Assembly: GCF_001668615.1 (NCBI RefSeq)
Contig: NZ_LZMC01000111.1
Location: 62,001-126,000, forward strand
Origin: Mycobacterium sp. 1274761.0
GTDB lineage: Bacteria; Actinomycetota; Actinomycetes; Mycobacteriales; Mycobacteriaceae
Length of the DNA: 64,000 nt
Direction: 5' to 3'
Each line of letters opens with the position of its first letter. The stretch's first letter is position 1. A program made the translations under genes and the position numbers. The notes beneath the pieces are model-generated. The model did no database searches. It worked only from the letters and a program-made list of their open reading frames with translations, and was not told the DNA's origin. This document shows positions 26,619 to 36,912 of this stretch, piece by piece.

Positions 26619-27812
26619 TCAGGCTTCGGCGTCAGGCGGTATACCGAGCGCCCGGATGAAGCCCGGCGGCACGACGACGTCGTTGGCGACGAGATCGTGC
26701 ACCGACGCGCGGCCGAGGCCCATCATCGACGAGTCGATACCGCCTCGGAGAATGTCGAGGACGTTCTCGACGCCCGCCTGCCCCTCGGCCGCCAGCCCCC
26801 AGAGGTAGGCCCGGCCGATCATGACGGCCCGGGCGCCGAGGGCCAACGCCTTGACGACGTCGCTTCCGCGGCGGACGCCGCCGTCGAGCAGCACCTCGAC
26901 CTCGTGCCCCACGGCCTCGGCGATGGGGGTCAGTGCCCGGATCGCCGCCGGCGTGCCGTCCAGGTTGTTGCCGCCGTGGTTGGACACCGAAATGGCCGAA
27001 ACACCAGCGTCCACAGCACGTTTCGCGTCGTCGATGCGCATCACGCCCTTGAGCATGAACGGGCCGCCCCAGAGTTCACGCAGCCAGGCGATGTCCTCCC
27101 AGGTGGGCGGCGGCGTGGCCATCCACTGGCCGTAGGCGGCGAAGAACGGCGGGCCGGGTTCCCCTAGAGAGGCCTGGTTGGGCACCCGCAGATCCGGCGG
27201 GCGCATGGTCTTGGCCCATTGCAGCAGCCACCGCGGCCGGGTCAGGCCCTCCGGAAGCATCCGCACCGTGGTGCGCAGGTCCATGTGCTCGGGGATCTTC
27301 GGGCTGCCCCAGTCGCGGCCGTGCGCGAAGCTCCAGTCCGTCGTGGCGATCAGGCCGACCGCACCGGCGGCTCTGGCCCGCTCCACCCGCGCGGCGATGG
27401 CGTCGCGGTCACCCAACCAGTAGATCTGGAAGAACGTCTTGGGGTTGGCGGCGACGACGTCCTCGATCGGCTTGCTTGCGAACGACGACAGACCCATGGC
27501 CGTCCCTCGCGCGGCAGCGGCGAGGGCTACGGCGATCTCGCCGTCAGGATGGACGGCCTGAACCCCCGTCGGGGATATCACCACGGGCAGCGAAATATCT
27601 TGGCCCATAACCGTTGTCGCAAGATCACGCTTCTCGATGGCACCGATTACGTGCGGCGCGAATCCGAGCTCGCCGAACGCGTCGACGTTGTCGGCGACCG
27701 TGATGCCCTTCTCACTGGCCGCGAGCAGCGCGCTGTAGACCGACTTGGGCAGCCGCTTTTTCGCCCGTTGCTGGGCGAATGCCACGGTCTCGAACCATTT
27801 GTCTCGTGCCAT
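26619..27812 (-). CDS. mftD: Pre-mycofactocin synthase MftD (FMN-dependent alpha-hydroxyacid dehydrogenase family)
   Basis: A 397-aa TIM-barrel flavoprotein of the lactate/glycolate oxidase family. FMN-binding and catalytic parts visible: LPVVISPTGVQAVHPDGEIA, PKTFFQIYWLGDRDAI, ISVSNHGGNNLDGTPAAIRA with the active-site His, and VEVLLDGGVRRGSDVVKALA followed by GARAVMIGRAYLWGL. MftD deaminates AHDP oxidatively to pre-mycofactocin, creating the redox-active alpha-keto amide. It starts 4 bp after mftC and is one of the markers that identifies the locus. Confidence 0.95.
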   Translation of the reverse strand: MARDKWFETVAFAQQRAKKRLPKSVYSALLAASEKGITVADNVDAFGELGFAPHVIGAIEKRDLATTVMGQDISLPVVISPTGVQAVHPDGEIAVALAAAARGTAMGLSSFASKPIEDVVAANPKTFFQIYWLGDRDAIAARVERARAAGAVGLIATTDWSFAHGRDWGSPKIPEHMDLRTTVRMLPEGLTRPRWLLQWAKTMRPPDLRVPNQASLGEPGPPFFAAYGQWMATPPPTWEDIAWLRELWGGPFMLKGVMRIDDAKRAVDAGVSAISVSNHGGNNLDGTPAAIRALTPIAEAVGHEVEVLLDGGVRRGSDVVKALALGARAVMIGRAYLWGLAAEGQAGVENVLDILRGGIDSSMMGLGRASVHDLVANDVVVPPGFIRALGIPPDAEA

Positions 27813-27816
27813 GGGT

Positions 27817-29007
27817 TTAGACCGGGCTTTCGTTGCACAGCCGAGCAGGTGGCTTGGTCAGGAGTTTCAGCGGGACCGGCCCTTGCTTGGTGCCGCGGGA
27901 ATGGTCGCCGCTGGGCTTGGGCTTGACCCTGTCCTGCTCTAGAGCCGGGACACCGTATCCCTCAACGCATTCCGGATCCGGACCGTCGAGGGGCAGACCG
28001 GTGAAGAACTTGGCGGCCATGCAGCCACCGCGGCAGCTGTCGAAGTGGCCGCAGCTTCCGCACGCGCCGGCAGACTGCGGTTCGCGCAGTTCCCGGAACA
28101 GGGGCGCGTTCTTCCAGACATTGTGAAATCCGTCGTCGGACAGGATGTTTCCGGCCAGGAATCGGTCGTGGATGGCGAAGGGGCACGCGTAGACATCGCC
28201 GACCGGATCGATGAGACAGACCACGCGGCCCGCCCCGCACAGGTTGAGGCCGGCAAGCGCGCCGGGGGCACCGAGGCCCGACAGGTGGAAGAACGAGTCG
28301 CCTGTCAACACGCGGTCGCCGCGCTCGACCAGCCAGTCGTAGAGCTGCACCTGCTGCTCGGGGGTGGGGTGCAGCTCGTCCCAGACGTCCGCGCCCCGGC
28401 CCGACGGGCGAAGCCGCGTGATTCGCAGTGTGGCGCCGTAATGTGCTGCCAGGTCGGCGAATTCGTTTAGCTGGTCGACATTGTGACGGGTGACCACGAC
28501 CGAGATCTTGGCGTCTTTGAAGCCCGCCGCCGCGAGGTTCTCCAGCGCCCGCACTGCCATCGCAAAAGAGCCTTCTCCGCGCACGGCGTCGTTTACCTCA
28601 GCCGTCGCCCCGTCCAGCGAGATCTGCACATCGACGTAGTCACTGGCCGCCAGCCGGGCCGCCACCTCAGGGGTGATGCGTACCCCGTTGGTGGAGAACT
28701 TCACACCGACGTGGTGGGCGGTGGCGTAATCGACCAGTTCCCAATAATCCGGGCGCACAGTCGGTTCGCCGCCGCCGATGTTGACGTAGAACACCTGCAT
28801 GCGCTCGAGCTCGTCGATGATGTCCTTGCACTGCTCGGTCGACAGCTCACGCGGATCCCGCTTGCCCGACGAGGACAGACAGTGCACGCACGCCAGGTTG
28901 CAGGCGTAGGTCAGTTCCCAGGTCAGGCAGATCGGCGCGTCGAGCCCACGCTCGAACTGCTCGACCAGCCGCGGCACCGGCGCGGGCGCCGAATCGGTAA
29001 CCGTCAT
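27817..29007 (-). CDS. mftC: Mycofactocin radical SAM maturase MftC
   Basis: The start is ATG 29007 ([20 protein letters not shown]), overlapping the mftB stop as ATGA; the 396-aa length fits the family. The radical SAM cluster motif CNLACVHC binds the reducing 4Fe-4S cluster, GGGEPTVR contacts SAM, and the C-terminal SPASM domain carries CGAGRVVCLIDPVGDVYACP and CGSCGHFDSCRGGCMAAK for two auxiliary clusters. MftC decarboxylates the C-terminal Tyr of MftA and forms a carbon-carbon bond with the Val, producing the lactam core. It needs MftB to present the peptide. Confidence 0.96.
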   Translation of the reverse strand: MTVTDSAPAPVPRLVEQFERGLDAPICLTWELTYACNLACVHCLSSSGKRDPRELSTEQCKDIIDELERMQVFYVNIGGGEPTVRPDYWELVDYATAHHVGVKFSTNGVRITPEVAARLAASDYVDVQISLDGATAEVNDAVRGEGSFAMAVRALENLAAAGFKDAKISVVVTRHNVDQLNEFADLAAHYGATLRITRLRPSGRGADVWDELHPTPEQQVQLYDWLVERGDRVLTGDSFFHLSGLGAPGALAGLNLCGAGRVVCLIDPVGDVYACPFAIHDRFLAGNILSDDGFHNVWKNAPLFRELREPQSAGACGSCGHFDSCRGGCMAAKFFTGLPLDGPDPECVEGYGVPALEQDRVKPKPSGDHSRGTKQGPVPLKLLTKPPARLCNESPV

Positions 29008-29288
29008 GAGTTGTCTCCCGCCACAAGCATCTTCGAGTCGGCCAGCACGCCTAGTGCGTGCAAGTAAGGCCCCTGCTGCGCGTCCTCGACCCCGGCCGCG
29101 CGACACGCCGATCGGACGTCGGGGTGATCACCGAGCGAGTTGATCACCTCGACGATCGTCCGGTTCTTCAGGAACGACAGCTTGCGCGTTCCGAAGTGGT
29201 ACAGCAGCGCACCAAACGGCTCGGGCCGCACCGCCACCTGGTGGTGCAGCCGCCAGCTCACGTCCGGGTCGAATGACACGGTGGACAT
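29004..29288 (-). CDS. mftB: Mycofactocin RiPP recognition chaperone MftB
   Basis: The 94-aa product from ATG 29288 ([20 protein letters not shown]) is a single RiPP recognition element of the PqqD-like winged-helix type: the [20 protein letters not shown] beta-hairpin region that binds the leader peptide, then [20 protein letters not shown] helices. It binds MftA and delivers it to MftC. It lies 10 bp after mftA and its stop overlaps the mftC start. Confidence 0.95.
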   Translation of the reverse strand: MSTVSFDPDVSWRLHHQVAVRPEPFGALLYHFGTRKLSFLKNRTIVEVINSLGDHPDVRSACRAAGVEDAQQGPYLHALGVLADSKMLVAGDNS

Positions 29289-29298
29289 CTGTGCGGCC

Positions 29299-29394
29299 TC
29301 AGTAGACGCCGCACATCCCGTCGATCGACACCTCTTCGACCAGCGTCTCGGTGACGAGCTCGGCGTCGGTTTCCACCTGCTGATTGGGCTCCAT
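29299..29394 (-). CDS. mftA: Mycofactocin precursor peptide MftA
   Basis: A 31-aa peptide beginning [20 protein letters not shown] and ending in the family-invariant IDGMCGVY. The terminal Val-Tyr dipeptide is what MftC, MftE and MftD turn into mycofactocin; the acidic N-terminal part is the leader bound by MftB. It starts at ATG 29394 behind an AGGAAGG ribosome-binding site and is the first gene of the mftABCDEFG operon, read away from mftR. Confidence 0.97.
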   Translation of the reverse strand: MEPNQQVETDAELVTETLVEEVSIDGMCGVY

Positions 29395-29419
29395 GTCTGC
29401 GGCCTTCCTCTGTTGGGTA

Positions 29420-29450
29420 TCGACAATTGTGATCGAGATCGCAATAATAT
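29420..29450. promoter_or_regulatory. mftR promoter with embedded palindromic operator (candidate MftR site)
   Basis: TCGACA (29420-29425) and TAATAT (29445-29450) form a plausible plus-strand promoter for mftR. Between them lies ATTGTGATCGAGATCGCAAT (29426-29445), a 20-bp imperfect palindrome (16 of 20 positions symmetric). On the minus strand TTGCGA and GATACC, 17 bp apart, overlap the same palindrome and could serve mftA. A repressor bound here would block both directions. Confidence 0.6.
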
Positions 29451-29484
29451 GGCATCGAGTGCCAGAATGGAAGAGCGGGTGGTG

Positions 29485-30084
29485 ATGCGGCCGGGTTCCG
29501 AGCATCGGGTGGGCAGGCGGCGGTCGACGACGACCGACCACCTGAGCAACGTCGCCATCGATCTCTTCTCGATCCGCGGCTTCGACGAGGTGAGCGTCGA
29601 CGACGTCGCCCACGCCGCGGGCATCGCCCGCCGCACCCTGTTCCGCTACTACCCCTCCAAGAACGCCCTGCCCTGGGGTGATTTCGACGCCCACCTCGAG
29701 CGCATGCGTGATCAATTGGCCGGCCTCGATCCGAGTGTCCCGATTCGGCAGGCGCTGCGCACCGCACTGCTGGCGTTCAACACCTTCGACGACGCCGAAA
29801 CGGCCCGACATCGGCGGCGCATGCGCGTCATTTTGGAAACCGCTGAGCTGCAGGCCTATTCGATGACCATGTATGCCGGCTGGCGCGCGGTGGTGGCCGC
29901 CTTCGTGGCGCAACGCCTCGGCACGAAACCCGACGAGCTCATTCCGCAGACAGTGGCCTGGACCATGCTCGCGGTCGCGCTGTCGGCCTACGAGCACTGG
30001 CTGGCCGACGAATCGGCGACGCTGGTGGAGGCGCTGGGCGACGCGTTCGACTTGGTCAGCGACGGGCTGGGTGCCCTGGACTGA
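29485..30084 (+). CDS. mftR: Mycofactocin regulator MftR (TetR family)
   Basis: The start was placed at ATG 29485 (199 aa; [20 protein letters not shown]); ATG 29467 is possible, while ATG 29449 overlaps the -10 box and is ruled out. The helix-turn-helix is [20 protein letters not shown] (about residues 43-62), preceded by [10 protein letters not shown]; the ligand domain contains [20 protein letters not shown] and [17 protein letters not shown], all as in M. tuberculosis MftR. MftR is known to repress the mft genes and to respond to long-chain acyl-CoA. It is divergent from mftA, with a palindrome between. Confidence 0.93.
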   Translation: MRPGSEHRVGRRRSTTTDHLSNVAIDLFSIRGFDEVSVDDVAHAAGIARRTLFRYYPSKNALPWGDFDAHLERMRDQLAGLDPSVPIRQALRTALLAFNTFDDAETARHRRRMRVILETAELQAYSMTMYAGWRAVVAAFVAQRLGTKPDELIPQTVAWTMLAVALSAYEHWLADESATLVEALGDAFDLVSDGLGALD

Positions 30085-30151
30085 CACGTCGGGCCAAAAA
30101 TCTCGGCTCCAGGGCGTCGGAGTTCGGCCGTTCGGGCGCGACGATAGGGAT

Positions 30152-30676
30152 GTGAGCGTCGAACCGGACCCGCCCGATGGCCCTCGGGCGCTGCTGGCGC
30201 TATACGACGAGGCGCTGCCCACGGTGTACGGGTACTTCGTCCGACGCTGCGGCGACCGCGGTACCGCCGAAGACCTGACGTCGGAGACGTTTCTGGCGGC
30301 GATGGACGCCGCCAGGAAGCCCGATCCACCCCAGATCACGGTGGCGTGGCTGATCGGCGTGGCACGGCACAAGCTCGCCGACCATTACCGTCGCCGCGCC
30401 GCCCGGTTCACCGTCACCGTGCCTGATCTCCCGGAGCCGGCCGACCCGGCCGACGAATGGGATGCCGAACTCGACCGGATCGTCGCCGAGAGCGTGTTGG
30501 CCCAATTGCCCGAACAGCACCGCACGGTGCTGGCCTTGCGCTACATGGACGACCGCAGCGTCGGTGAATGCGCTGAGCTGATCGGTCGCACCGTGCACGC
30601 CACCGAAGCCCTGTTGGTACGAGCCCGCCGTGCCTTCAGATCCCATTACCCGCAGCCGGAAGGAGGGACGCCGTGA
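30152..30676 (+). CDS. ECF-like sigma-70 family factor
   Basis: A 174-aa protein from GTG 30152 ([20 protein letters not shown]). Sigma region 2 covers [20 protein letters not shown] and [14 protein letters not shown]; region 4 is [20 protein letters not shown], then [20 protein letters not shown] with the DNA-binding helix and [20 protein letters not shown]. This size and layout fit extracytoplasmic-function sigma factors. No Zn-type anti-sigma gene follows; instead the stop overlaps (GTGA) the start of a VOC-domain protein whose N-terminus resembles tails found next to such sigma factors. Target promoters are unknown. It is 67 bases after mftR in the same direction. Confidence 0.85.
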   Translation: MSVEPDPPDGPRALLALYDEALPTVYGYFVRRCGDRGTAEDLTSETFLAAMDAARKPDPPQITVAWLIGVARHKLADHYRRRAARFTVTVPDLPEPADPADEWDAELDRIVAESVLAQLPEQHRTVLALRYMDDRSVGECAELIGRTVHATEALLVRARRAFRSHYPQPEGGTP

Positions 30677-31968
30677 ACAACAACCGCGATCCGTTGAGCG
30701 TGCTGCATGGCGACGAACTTCCGGTTTCACCCGATCCGGCGTTCGCGGCCCGGCTGCGCGCGCGCCTGGAATCGGCCGCGAATTTGTCTGCAGCGCAGCC
30801 GAGTCGAACAAAGGGAGTAGAAATGAGTGGAACCGATGCCGCCATCGCCGAGCTGAACGAGCCCCCCGTCGAGACTCCGGCGCCGCCGCGTTCGGCTGCC
30901 TTGCCGTATCTCGCCGTCGCCAATGCCCGCGAGGCGATCGCCTGGTACACCGAGGCATTCGGTGCATCGCTGGTCGGCCAGATGTATGAGATGGACGACG
31001 GCCGCATCGGGCATGCCGAGCTACAGATCGGCGATGGTGTGCTGTACCTTGCCGACGCGTATCCCGAGCTGGGGCTGAAAGCCCCTGACCCGCAAGCGAC
31101 TTCGATCAGCCTCATGCTGCCCGTCGCCGACACCGACCAGACGCTGGAGCGGGCCCGCGAGCGCGGTGCGGTCGTGCAGCGCGAACCCTACGAGAACTAC
31201 GGCGCCCGCAGTGCCACCATCATCGACCCGTTCGGGCACCGGTGGATGCTCAGCGGGCCGGTGACAGGTGCGCCGATCCAGATCCAGCACGGCGACGTCG
31301 GCTATGTATCGGTGTGGACGCCGGAGGCCGAACGTGCCGCGGCGTTCTATAGCCATGTCCTCGGGTGGATTTACGACCCGCAGACCCACCAGGTGACCAA
31401 CACCAGGCAGCGCATCGGCATCTACAGCGTGCCCGGCCCACCGACGTTGTTCTGCTGCTACGCGGTGGACGATCTCGACGGCGCCAGGCAGGCCATCGTC
31501 GACGGTGGCGGCACCGTCGACAAGCTCGAGGAATTCGACTTCGGCACGCTCAGCGGCGCCACCGACCCGGAGGGTGCCTCGTTCGGTGTCTACCGGCCGA
31601 ACCCCGGCCAACCACGCCCTGCGATCAATGGCACTGGGCCGGGTGAACTTTCGTATATCACCTACGAGGTGGCTGACTCTGCAGCGTTCAAGGCGTTCTA
31701 CAGCCGCGTGTTGTTCTGGACTTTCCAGCCTGGCCGCATCGTCGACGGCTGGCAGGTGGACCAGACCCACCCGATGGCGGGGCTGGCCGGCGGCAGCGCG
31801 CAACGGGTGACGGTGCCGATGTGGACCGTCGATGACATCGACGCGGCGGCGGCCCGGGTCCGCGAGGCCGGCGGCACCGTCATCGACGAACCGTCGCAGC
31901 AGCCCTACGGCAAGTCCGCCCAGTGCGCCGACGACCAGGGCAGCCGCTTCTACCTAGGCGAGCACTGA
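30673..31968 (+). CDS. Triple-VOC (glyoxalase/bleomycin-resistance fold) protein with sigma-linked N-terminal tail
   Basis: The 431-aa frame starts at GTG 30673 with a very strong AAGGAGG site and overlaps the sigma gene stop. Residues 1-45 are a short tail (DPLSVLHGDELPVSPDPAFA, then ARLRARLESAA) of the kind found downstream of actinobacterial sigma factors. Three VOC domains follow: about 75-195 (ALPYLAVANAREAIAWYTEA), 205-320 (VGYVSVWTPEAERAAAFYSH) and 325-430 (LSYITYEVADSAAFKAFYSR). An internal in-frame ATG at 30823 has its own AAGGGAG site and would yield a 381-aa form without the tail. VOC proteins include dioxygenases, isomerases and drug-binding proteins; no activity can be assigned. 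A stress or sequestering role tied to the sigma factor is inference. Confidence 0.85.
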   Translation: MNNNRDPLSVLHGDELPVSPDPAFAARLRARLESAANLSAAQPSRTKGVEMSGTDAAIAELNEPPVETPAPPRSAALPYLAVANAREAIAWYTEAFGASLVGQMYEMDDGRIGHAELQIGDGVLYLADAYPELGLKAPDPQATSISLMLPVADTDQTLERARERGAVVQREPYENYGARSATIIDPFGHRWMLSGPVTGAPIQIQHGDVGYVSVWTPEAERAAAFYSHVLGWIYDPQTHQVTNTRQRIGIYSVPGPPTLFCCYAVDDLDGARQAIVDGGGTVDKLEEFDFGTLSGATDPEGASFGVYRPNPGQPRPAINGTGPGELSYITYEVADSAAFKAFYSRVLFWTFQPGRIVDGWQVDQTHPMAGLAGGSAQRVTVPMWTVDDIDAAAARVREAGGTVIDEPSQQPYGKSAQCADDQGSRFYLGEH

Positions 31969-31976
31969 CATGGCGA

Positions 31977-32021
31977 TTTCGGCGTGATTTCCCGCGCTTG
32001 CCGCGTGTTATCACGCCGAAA
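31977..32021. terminator. Bidirectional hairpin between VOC and reductase genes
   Basis: Perfect 12-bp arms TTTCGGCGTGAT (31977-31988) and ATCACGCCGAAA (32010-32021) with a 21-base loop fill the gap between two convergent stop codons. A/T-rich outer ends on both sides support bidirectional termination. Confidence 0.65.
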
Positions 32022-32025
32022 ACGC

Positions 32026-33204
32026 TCAGGACGGGAGGACGTCGGCGATAGGGGCGCCATTGGCGATCTTGGTCCGCACCTTCATCACCTTGCCCGGCAT
32101 GCCGCCGCCGACGACGCCGGCGACCACGCCGTCGCGCTCGTAGAACGCCAGGAATTTACGGCCGTCGTCCTCCACGATGTGCACGGTGTCATCGGCCTGC
32201 GGTTCGCCCAGGCACTGGATCTTGACGTCGTACTGGTCGCTCCAGAAATAGGGCACCGTGACTGTCGCAGGGATCTCCTTGCCCAGCAGCGCTGGCACCA
32301 GCACCCGTGCCTGGTCGGCGACGTTGCTCCAATGTTCAACGCGGACTTGATGTCCCACCGGATGAAGCCAGGACGCGACGTCACCGATCGCCCACACGTG
32401 CGGGGCCGACGTGCGCCCGACGTCGTCGCAGACCACGCCGTTGTCCACAGCGATGCCACTGCCGTCGAGCCAGTCGGTGGCGGGCCTGGAACCGATGCCG
32501 ACCACCACCAGATCAGCGTCGAGCTCGCTGCCGTCGGACAGCACGACCTTTTCGACGTGCTCGGTGCCGCGCACCTCGTCGACCCCGATACCGCAGCGCA
32601 CGTCGACACCTTCGGCCTGATGCAACCGGGTGACCAGCGCGCCGATCTGCTCGCCGAGCACCGACGCCAGCGGTGTCGGCTGCGGTTCCACCAAAACGAC
32701 GTTCACACCCATGCCGCGCAGGCTTGCGGCCACCTCGCAGCCGATGAAGCCTGCACCGACCACCACGGCGTTGCGGGCGGAACCCGCCTGCTCCCGTAGC
32801 GCGATGCTCTCCTCCAGCGAGCGAAGCACCTGGATGCCCTCCAGCTGAGGGAACGACGGAATGGTCTTGGGGACAAGGCCCGTCGCGATGATCAGCTCGT
32901 CGTATGCCAACTCGCTGCCGTCGGCCAGCGTCACTGTCTGGGCTGCGGGATCCACCGAGCGCGCCCCGTTGCCGAGTCGCACACTGATGTCGTTTTCTTC
33001 GTAGAACTCCGCGGGCTTGAGCGTGACGTCGTCGACCTCAGCGCGCAGCACTTCCTTTGACAGCGGTGGACGGTCGTAGGGCAGATGGTCCTCATCGCTG
33101 ACGATGGTGATGGCGCCGCCATACTCCGATCGCCGCAGTTGTTCAGCGGTCCGGGCGGCGGCCAGCCCGCCTCCGACGATGACAAGGCCGGCAGATGTGG
33201 TCAC
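32026..33204 (-). CDS. NAD(P)/FAD-dependent oxidoreductase (ferredoxin reductase type, Rv0688-like)
   Basis: The 392-aa product starts at GTG 33204 (MTTSAGLVIVGGGLAAARTA); an upstream in-frame start at 33246 adds 14 residues without similarity. It has the FAD motif GLVIVGGGLAAARTAEQLRR, a central NAD(P)H motif NAVVVGAGFIGCEVAASLRG (about 145-165), the FAD-ribityl motif TSAPHVWAIGDVASW and a C-terminal dimerisation/reductase domain (VPYFWSDQYDVKIQCLG). This is the rubredoxin/ferredoxin reductase-like family that passes electrons to ferredoxins for P450 or dioxygenase systems. It occupies the position of M. tuberculosis Rv0688, near the mycofactocin genes. Confidence 0.9.
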   Translation of the reverse strand: MTTSAGLVIVGGGLAAARTAEQLRRSEYGGAITIVSDEDHLPYDRPPLSKEVLRAEVDDVTLKPAEFYEENDISVRLGNGARSVDPAAQTVTLADGSELAYDELIIATGLVPKTIPSFPQLEGIQVLRSLEESIALREQAGSARNAVVVGAGFIGCEVAASLRGMGVNVVLVEPQPTPLASVLGEQIGALVTRLHQAEGVDVRCGIGVDEVRGTEHVEKVVLSDGSELDADLVVVGIGSRPATDWLDGSGIAVDNGVVCDDVGRTSAPHVWAIGDVASWLHPVGHQVRVEHWSNVADQARVLVPALLGKEIPATVTVPYFWSDQYDVKIQCLGEPQADDTVHIVEDDGRKFLAFYERDGVVAGVVGGGMPGKVMKVRTKIANGAPIADVLPS

Positions 33205-33258
33205 GTGGGGTTTTCTACACGATCGCCGCGAGCAAATGTGCGCCACCCTGCCGTTCGG

Positions 33259-33705
33259 CTACCCCCGCATTCGGTCGATGACGTTGGTGAGCACCACGAT
33301 GCTCTCGCTGCGTTCCACGTCAGCCGCCGAGCGGATCCGTTCCAGCGCCTGTTCGAGGTGGCGCATATCGCGGGCGAGCACGTGCAGGATCGCGTCGGCG
33401 GTGCCGGTGACGGTCGCGGCGCTGACCACCTCCGGAATGTTGATCCACGCCTTTCGCAGCTCGTCAGGAGAGATAGTCCCGTGGCGGAACACCTGGACAT
33501 ACGCTTCGGTGTTCCAGCCCAACGCATTTCGATCGACGACGGTGGTGAAACCGCGGATCACCCCGCTGTCGAGCATGCGGTCTACCCGCCGCTTCACGGC
33601 GGGGGCGGACAGGTTCACCCGCTGTCCGATCTCGGCGTACGTCGCGCGCGCATCCTCGGCCAGCTCCGTCAGGATGAGCTCGTCGGTGTGATCCAGCCGT
33701 TCCAT
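33259..33705 (-). CDS. Lrp/AsnC-family regulator
   Basis: A 148-aa protein from ATG 33705 (MERLDHTDELILTELAEDAR) behind GAGGCGGGT. The N-terminal winged helix contains ATYAEIGQRVNLSAPAVKRR (about residues 19-38). The C-terminal RAM domain (YVQVFRHGTISPDELRKAWI, then VTGTADAILHVLARD) senses amino acids and makes octamers. It is divergent from the ornithine aminotransferase gene, so it probably controls rocD in response to arginine or ornithine, as Lrp-type regulators do for arginine catabolism in other bacteria. A near-perfect palindrome lies in the shared promoter region. Confidence 0.9.
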   Translation of the reverse strand: MERLDHTDELILTELAEDARATYAEIGQRVNLSAPAVKRRVDRMLDSGVIRGFTTVVDRNALGWNTEAYVQVFRHGTISPDELRKAWINIPEVVSAATVTGTADAILHVLARDMRHLEQALERIRSAADVERSESIVVLTNVIDRMRG

Positions 33706-33768
33706 ACCCGCCTCTACGCAATAAATCATCGCTACGGTTAGTTTCGCACAACAGACCATTGGTAGACA

Positions 33769-33792
33769 CGCAACAATCGGCGATTGCTTGCG
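33769..33792. promoter_or_regulatory. Palindromic site in the lrp-rocD promoter region
   Basis: Left arm CGCAACAATCG (33769-33779) and right arm CGATTGCTTGCG (33781-33792) are complementary apart from one extra base. The site overlaps where the -35 of the rocD promoter should be, so bound Lrp could control rocD. Other CGCAA/TTGCG copies lie nearby. Confidence 0.5.
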
Positions 33793-33803
33793 GAAATGGC
33801 CAC

Positions 33804-33809
33804 TAATAT
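33804..33809 (+). promoter_or_regulatory. -10 box of a likely leaderless rocD promoter
   Basis: TAATAT ends nine bases before the rocD ATG at 33819, with no ribosome-binding site between. A start of transcription at or next to the A of ATG is expected, as in the many leaderless mycobacterial mRNAs. Confidence 0.55.
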
Positions 33810-33818
33810 CGTTTGATC

Positions 33819-35956
<2,138 letters not shown>

Positions 35957-36004
35957 CTAACAGCCGAACTGGAACGTGTTCTAGGAACCTCGGCAGCGGA
36001 GGAA

Positions 36005-36844
36005 CTACAGATCGGCGAGGATCTGCGCGCGTTTGGCGGTGTATTCCTCATCGGAGACGGCACCGGTCGCGCGCAACGTCTCCAGCTCCTGCAGTCGCTG
36101 CGATGTGGATGGCTCAGGCGGTGTAGGCGCGAATTGCTGCGGGGCACCCGGAGCCGAGCCCGAGGCGGGAGCCGCAGATGCCTGCGCAGCAGCGGCCCGT
36201 CGCACCACCGCCTGAACCTGTTGCCGCGCAGCGGGATTCGACCGCAGATCGATCATGTTGTTCATGCCTATCCCGTGCGCCTTGAGAATCTGCAGAATTT
36301 CCATCAGCGCAGCGGTCTGACCGCTGAGGTCGTAGGTCCTGTTGTCCTCGGAGATCGTGAACGTCGCAGGCACCAGCCCATTGATCAAAGCGCTGCGTTC
36401 CCAGTCGATCTGGTACTGCTGAGTAACGGGATCCACCAGCACCACGAGCTTGCGACTGGTGAGGTTGCCCAGCCTTGTCACGCTCGCGATGACCCTGTCC
36501 TGCGATTCAAAGGGTGTGATGCCCGGTCCCTCGATGCGCAGTTGCAGTTTCACCAGCGGTTGGTCGTTGATGCGGGTACCGGTTTCACCCATGCCGGTGA
36601 TCTGGGCGAGCGCCAGCACGCCGCTCTGTTCCAGGGCCGCTGTCTTGGCGGCCGACTTCGCCCCGTAATTGGCGAGCGCCAAGGCGGTGAGAACGTCGAC
36701 GACAGTGACCAGTAATCCGACGTAGAACATCCACTTCAGAAGTGAGTCCTGGCCGGTGGCGAAATAGACCACCAAGAAAATCGGGCCGACGAGGCCGCCG
36801 CACAACAGAACCATCAACTGGGCTTTGATATACCGCCACAACAT
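36005..36844 (-). CDS. Membrane protein with C-terminal SHOCT domain
   Basis: A 279-aa protein with two N-terminal membrane spans (QLMVLLCGGLVGPIFLVVYF and YVGLLVTVVDVLTALALANY, about residues 9-65), a central soluble domain of beta strands (VKLQLRIEGPGITPFESQDR, LVVLVDPVTQQYQIDWERSA), an Ala/Pro-rich linker and a C-terminal SHOCT motif (LQELETLRATGAVSDEEYTA, about 248-275). SHOCT is a short oligomerisation domain common in actinobacteria. The function is unknown. It stands alone between the SDR and cutinase genes; the 75-base gap 35930-36004 shows nothing notable. Confidence 0.8.
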   Translation of the reverse strand: MLWRYIKAQLMVLLCGGLVGPIFLVVYFATGQDSLLKWMFYVGLLVTVVDVLTALALANYGAKSAAKTAALEQSGVLALAQITGMGETGTRINDQPLVKLQLRIEGPGITPFESQDRVIASVTRLGNLTSRKLVVLVDPVTQQYQIDWERSALINGLVPATFTISEDNRTYDLSGQTAALMEILQILKAHGIGMNNMIDLRSNPAARQQVQAVVRRAAAAQASAAPASGSAPGAPQQFAPTPPEPSTSQRLQELETLRATGAVSDEEYTAKRAQILADL

Positions 36845-36912
36845 GTGCCACGCTCCTCGCTTGACGCGGTTTGCGTGTCAGATTAGCGCCAAGAGGCGCA
36901 TTATGAGCCGAG

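Noticed and set aside
28460-28480. ACATTGTGAC-like stretch resembling the arm of the palindromic element
   Set aside because: It lies in mftC coding sequence and has no complementary partner or loop core nearby.
29449-29451. ATG at 29449 as mftR start
   Set aside because: It overlaps the TAATAT -10 box, so it cannot be in the transcript from that promoter.
36886-36899. GCGCC/GGCGC hairpin between the SHOCT and cutinase genes
   Set aside because: Five-bp arms are expected by chance in this GC content and there is no T-tract.
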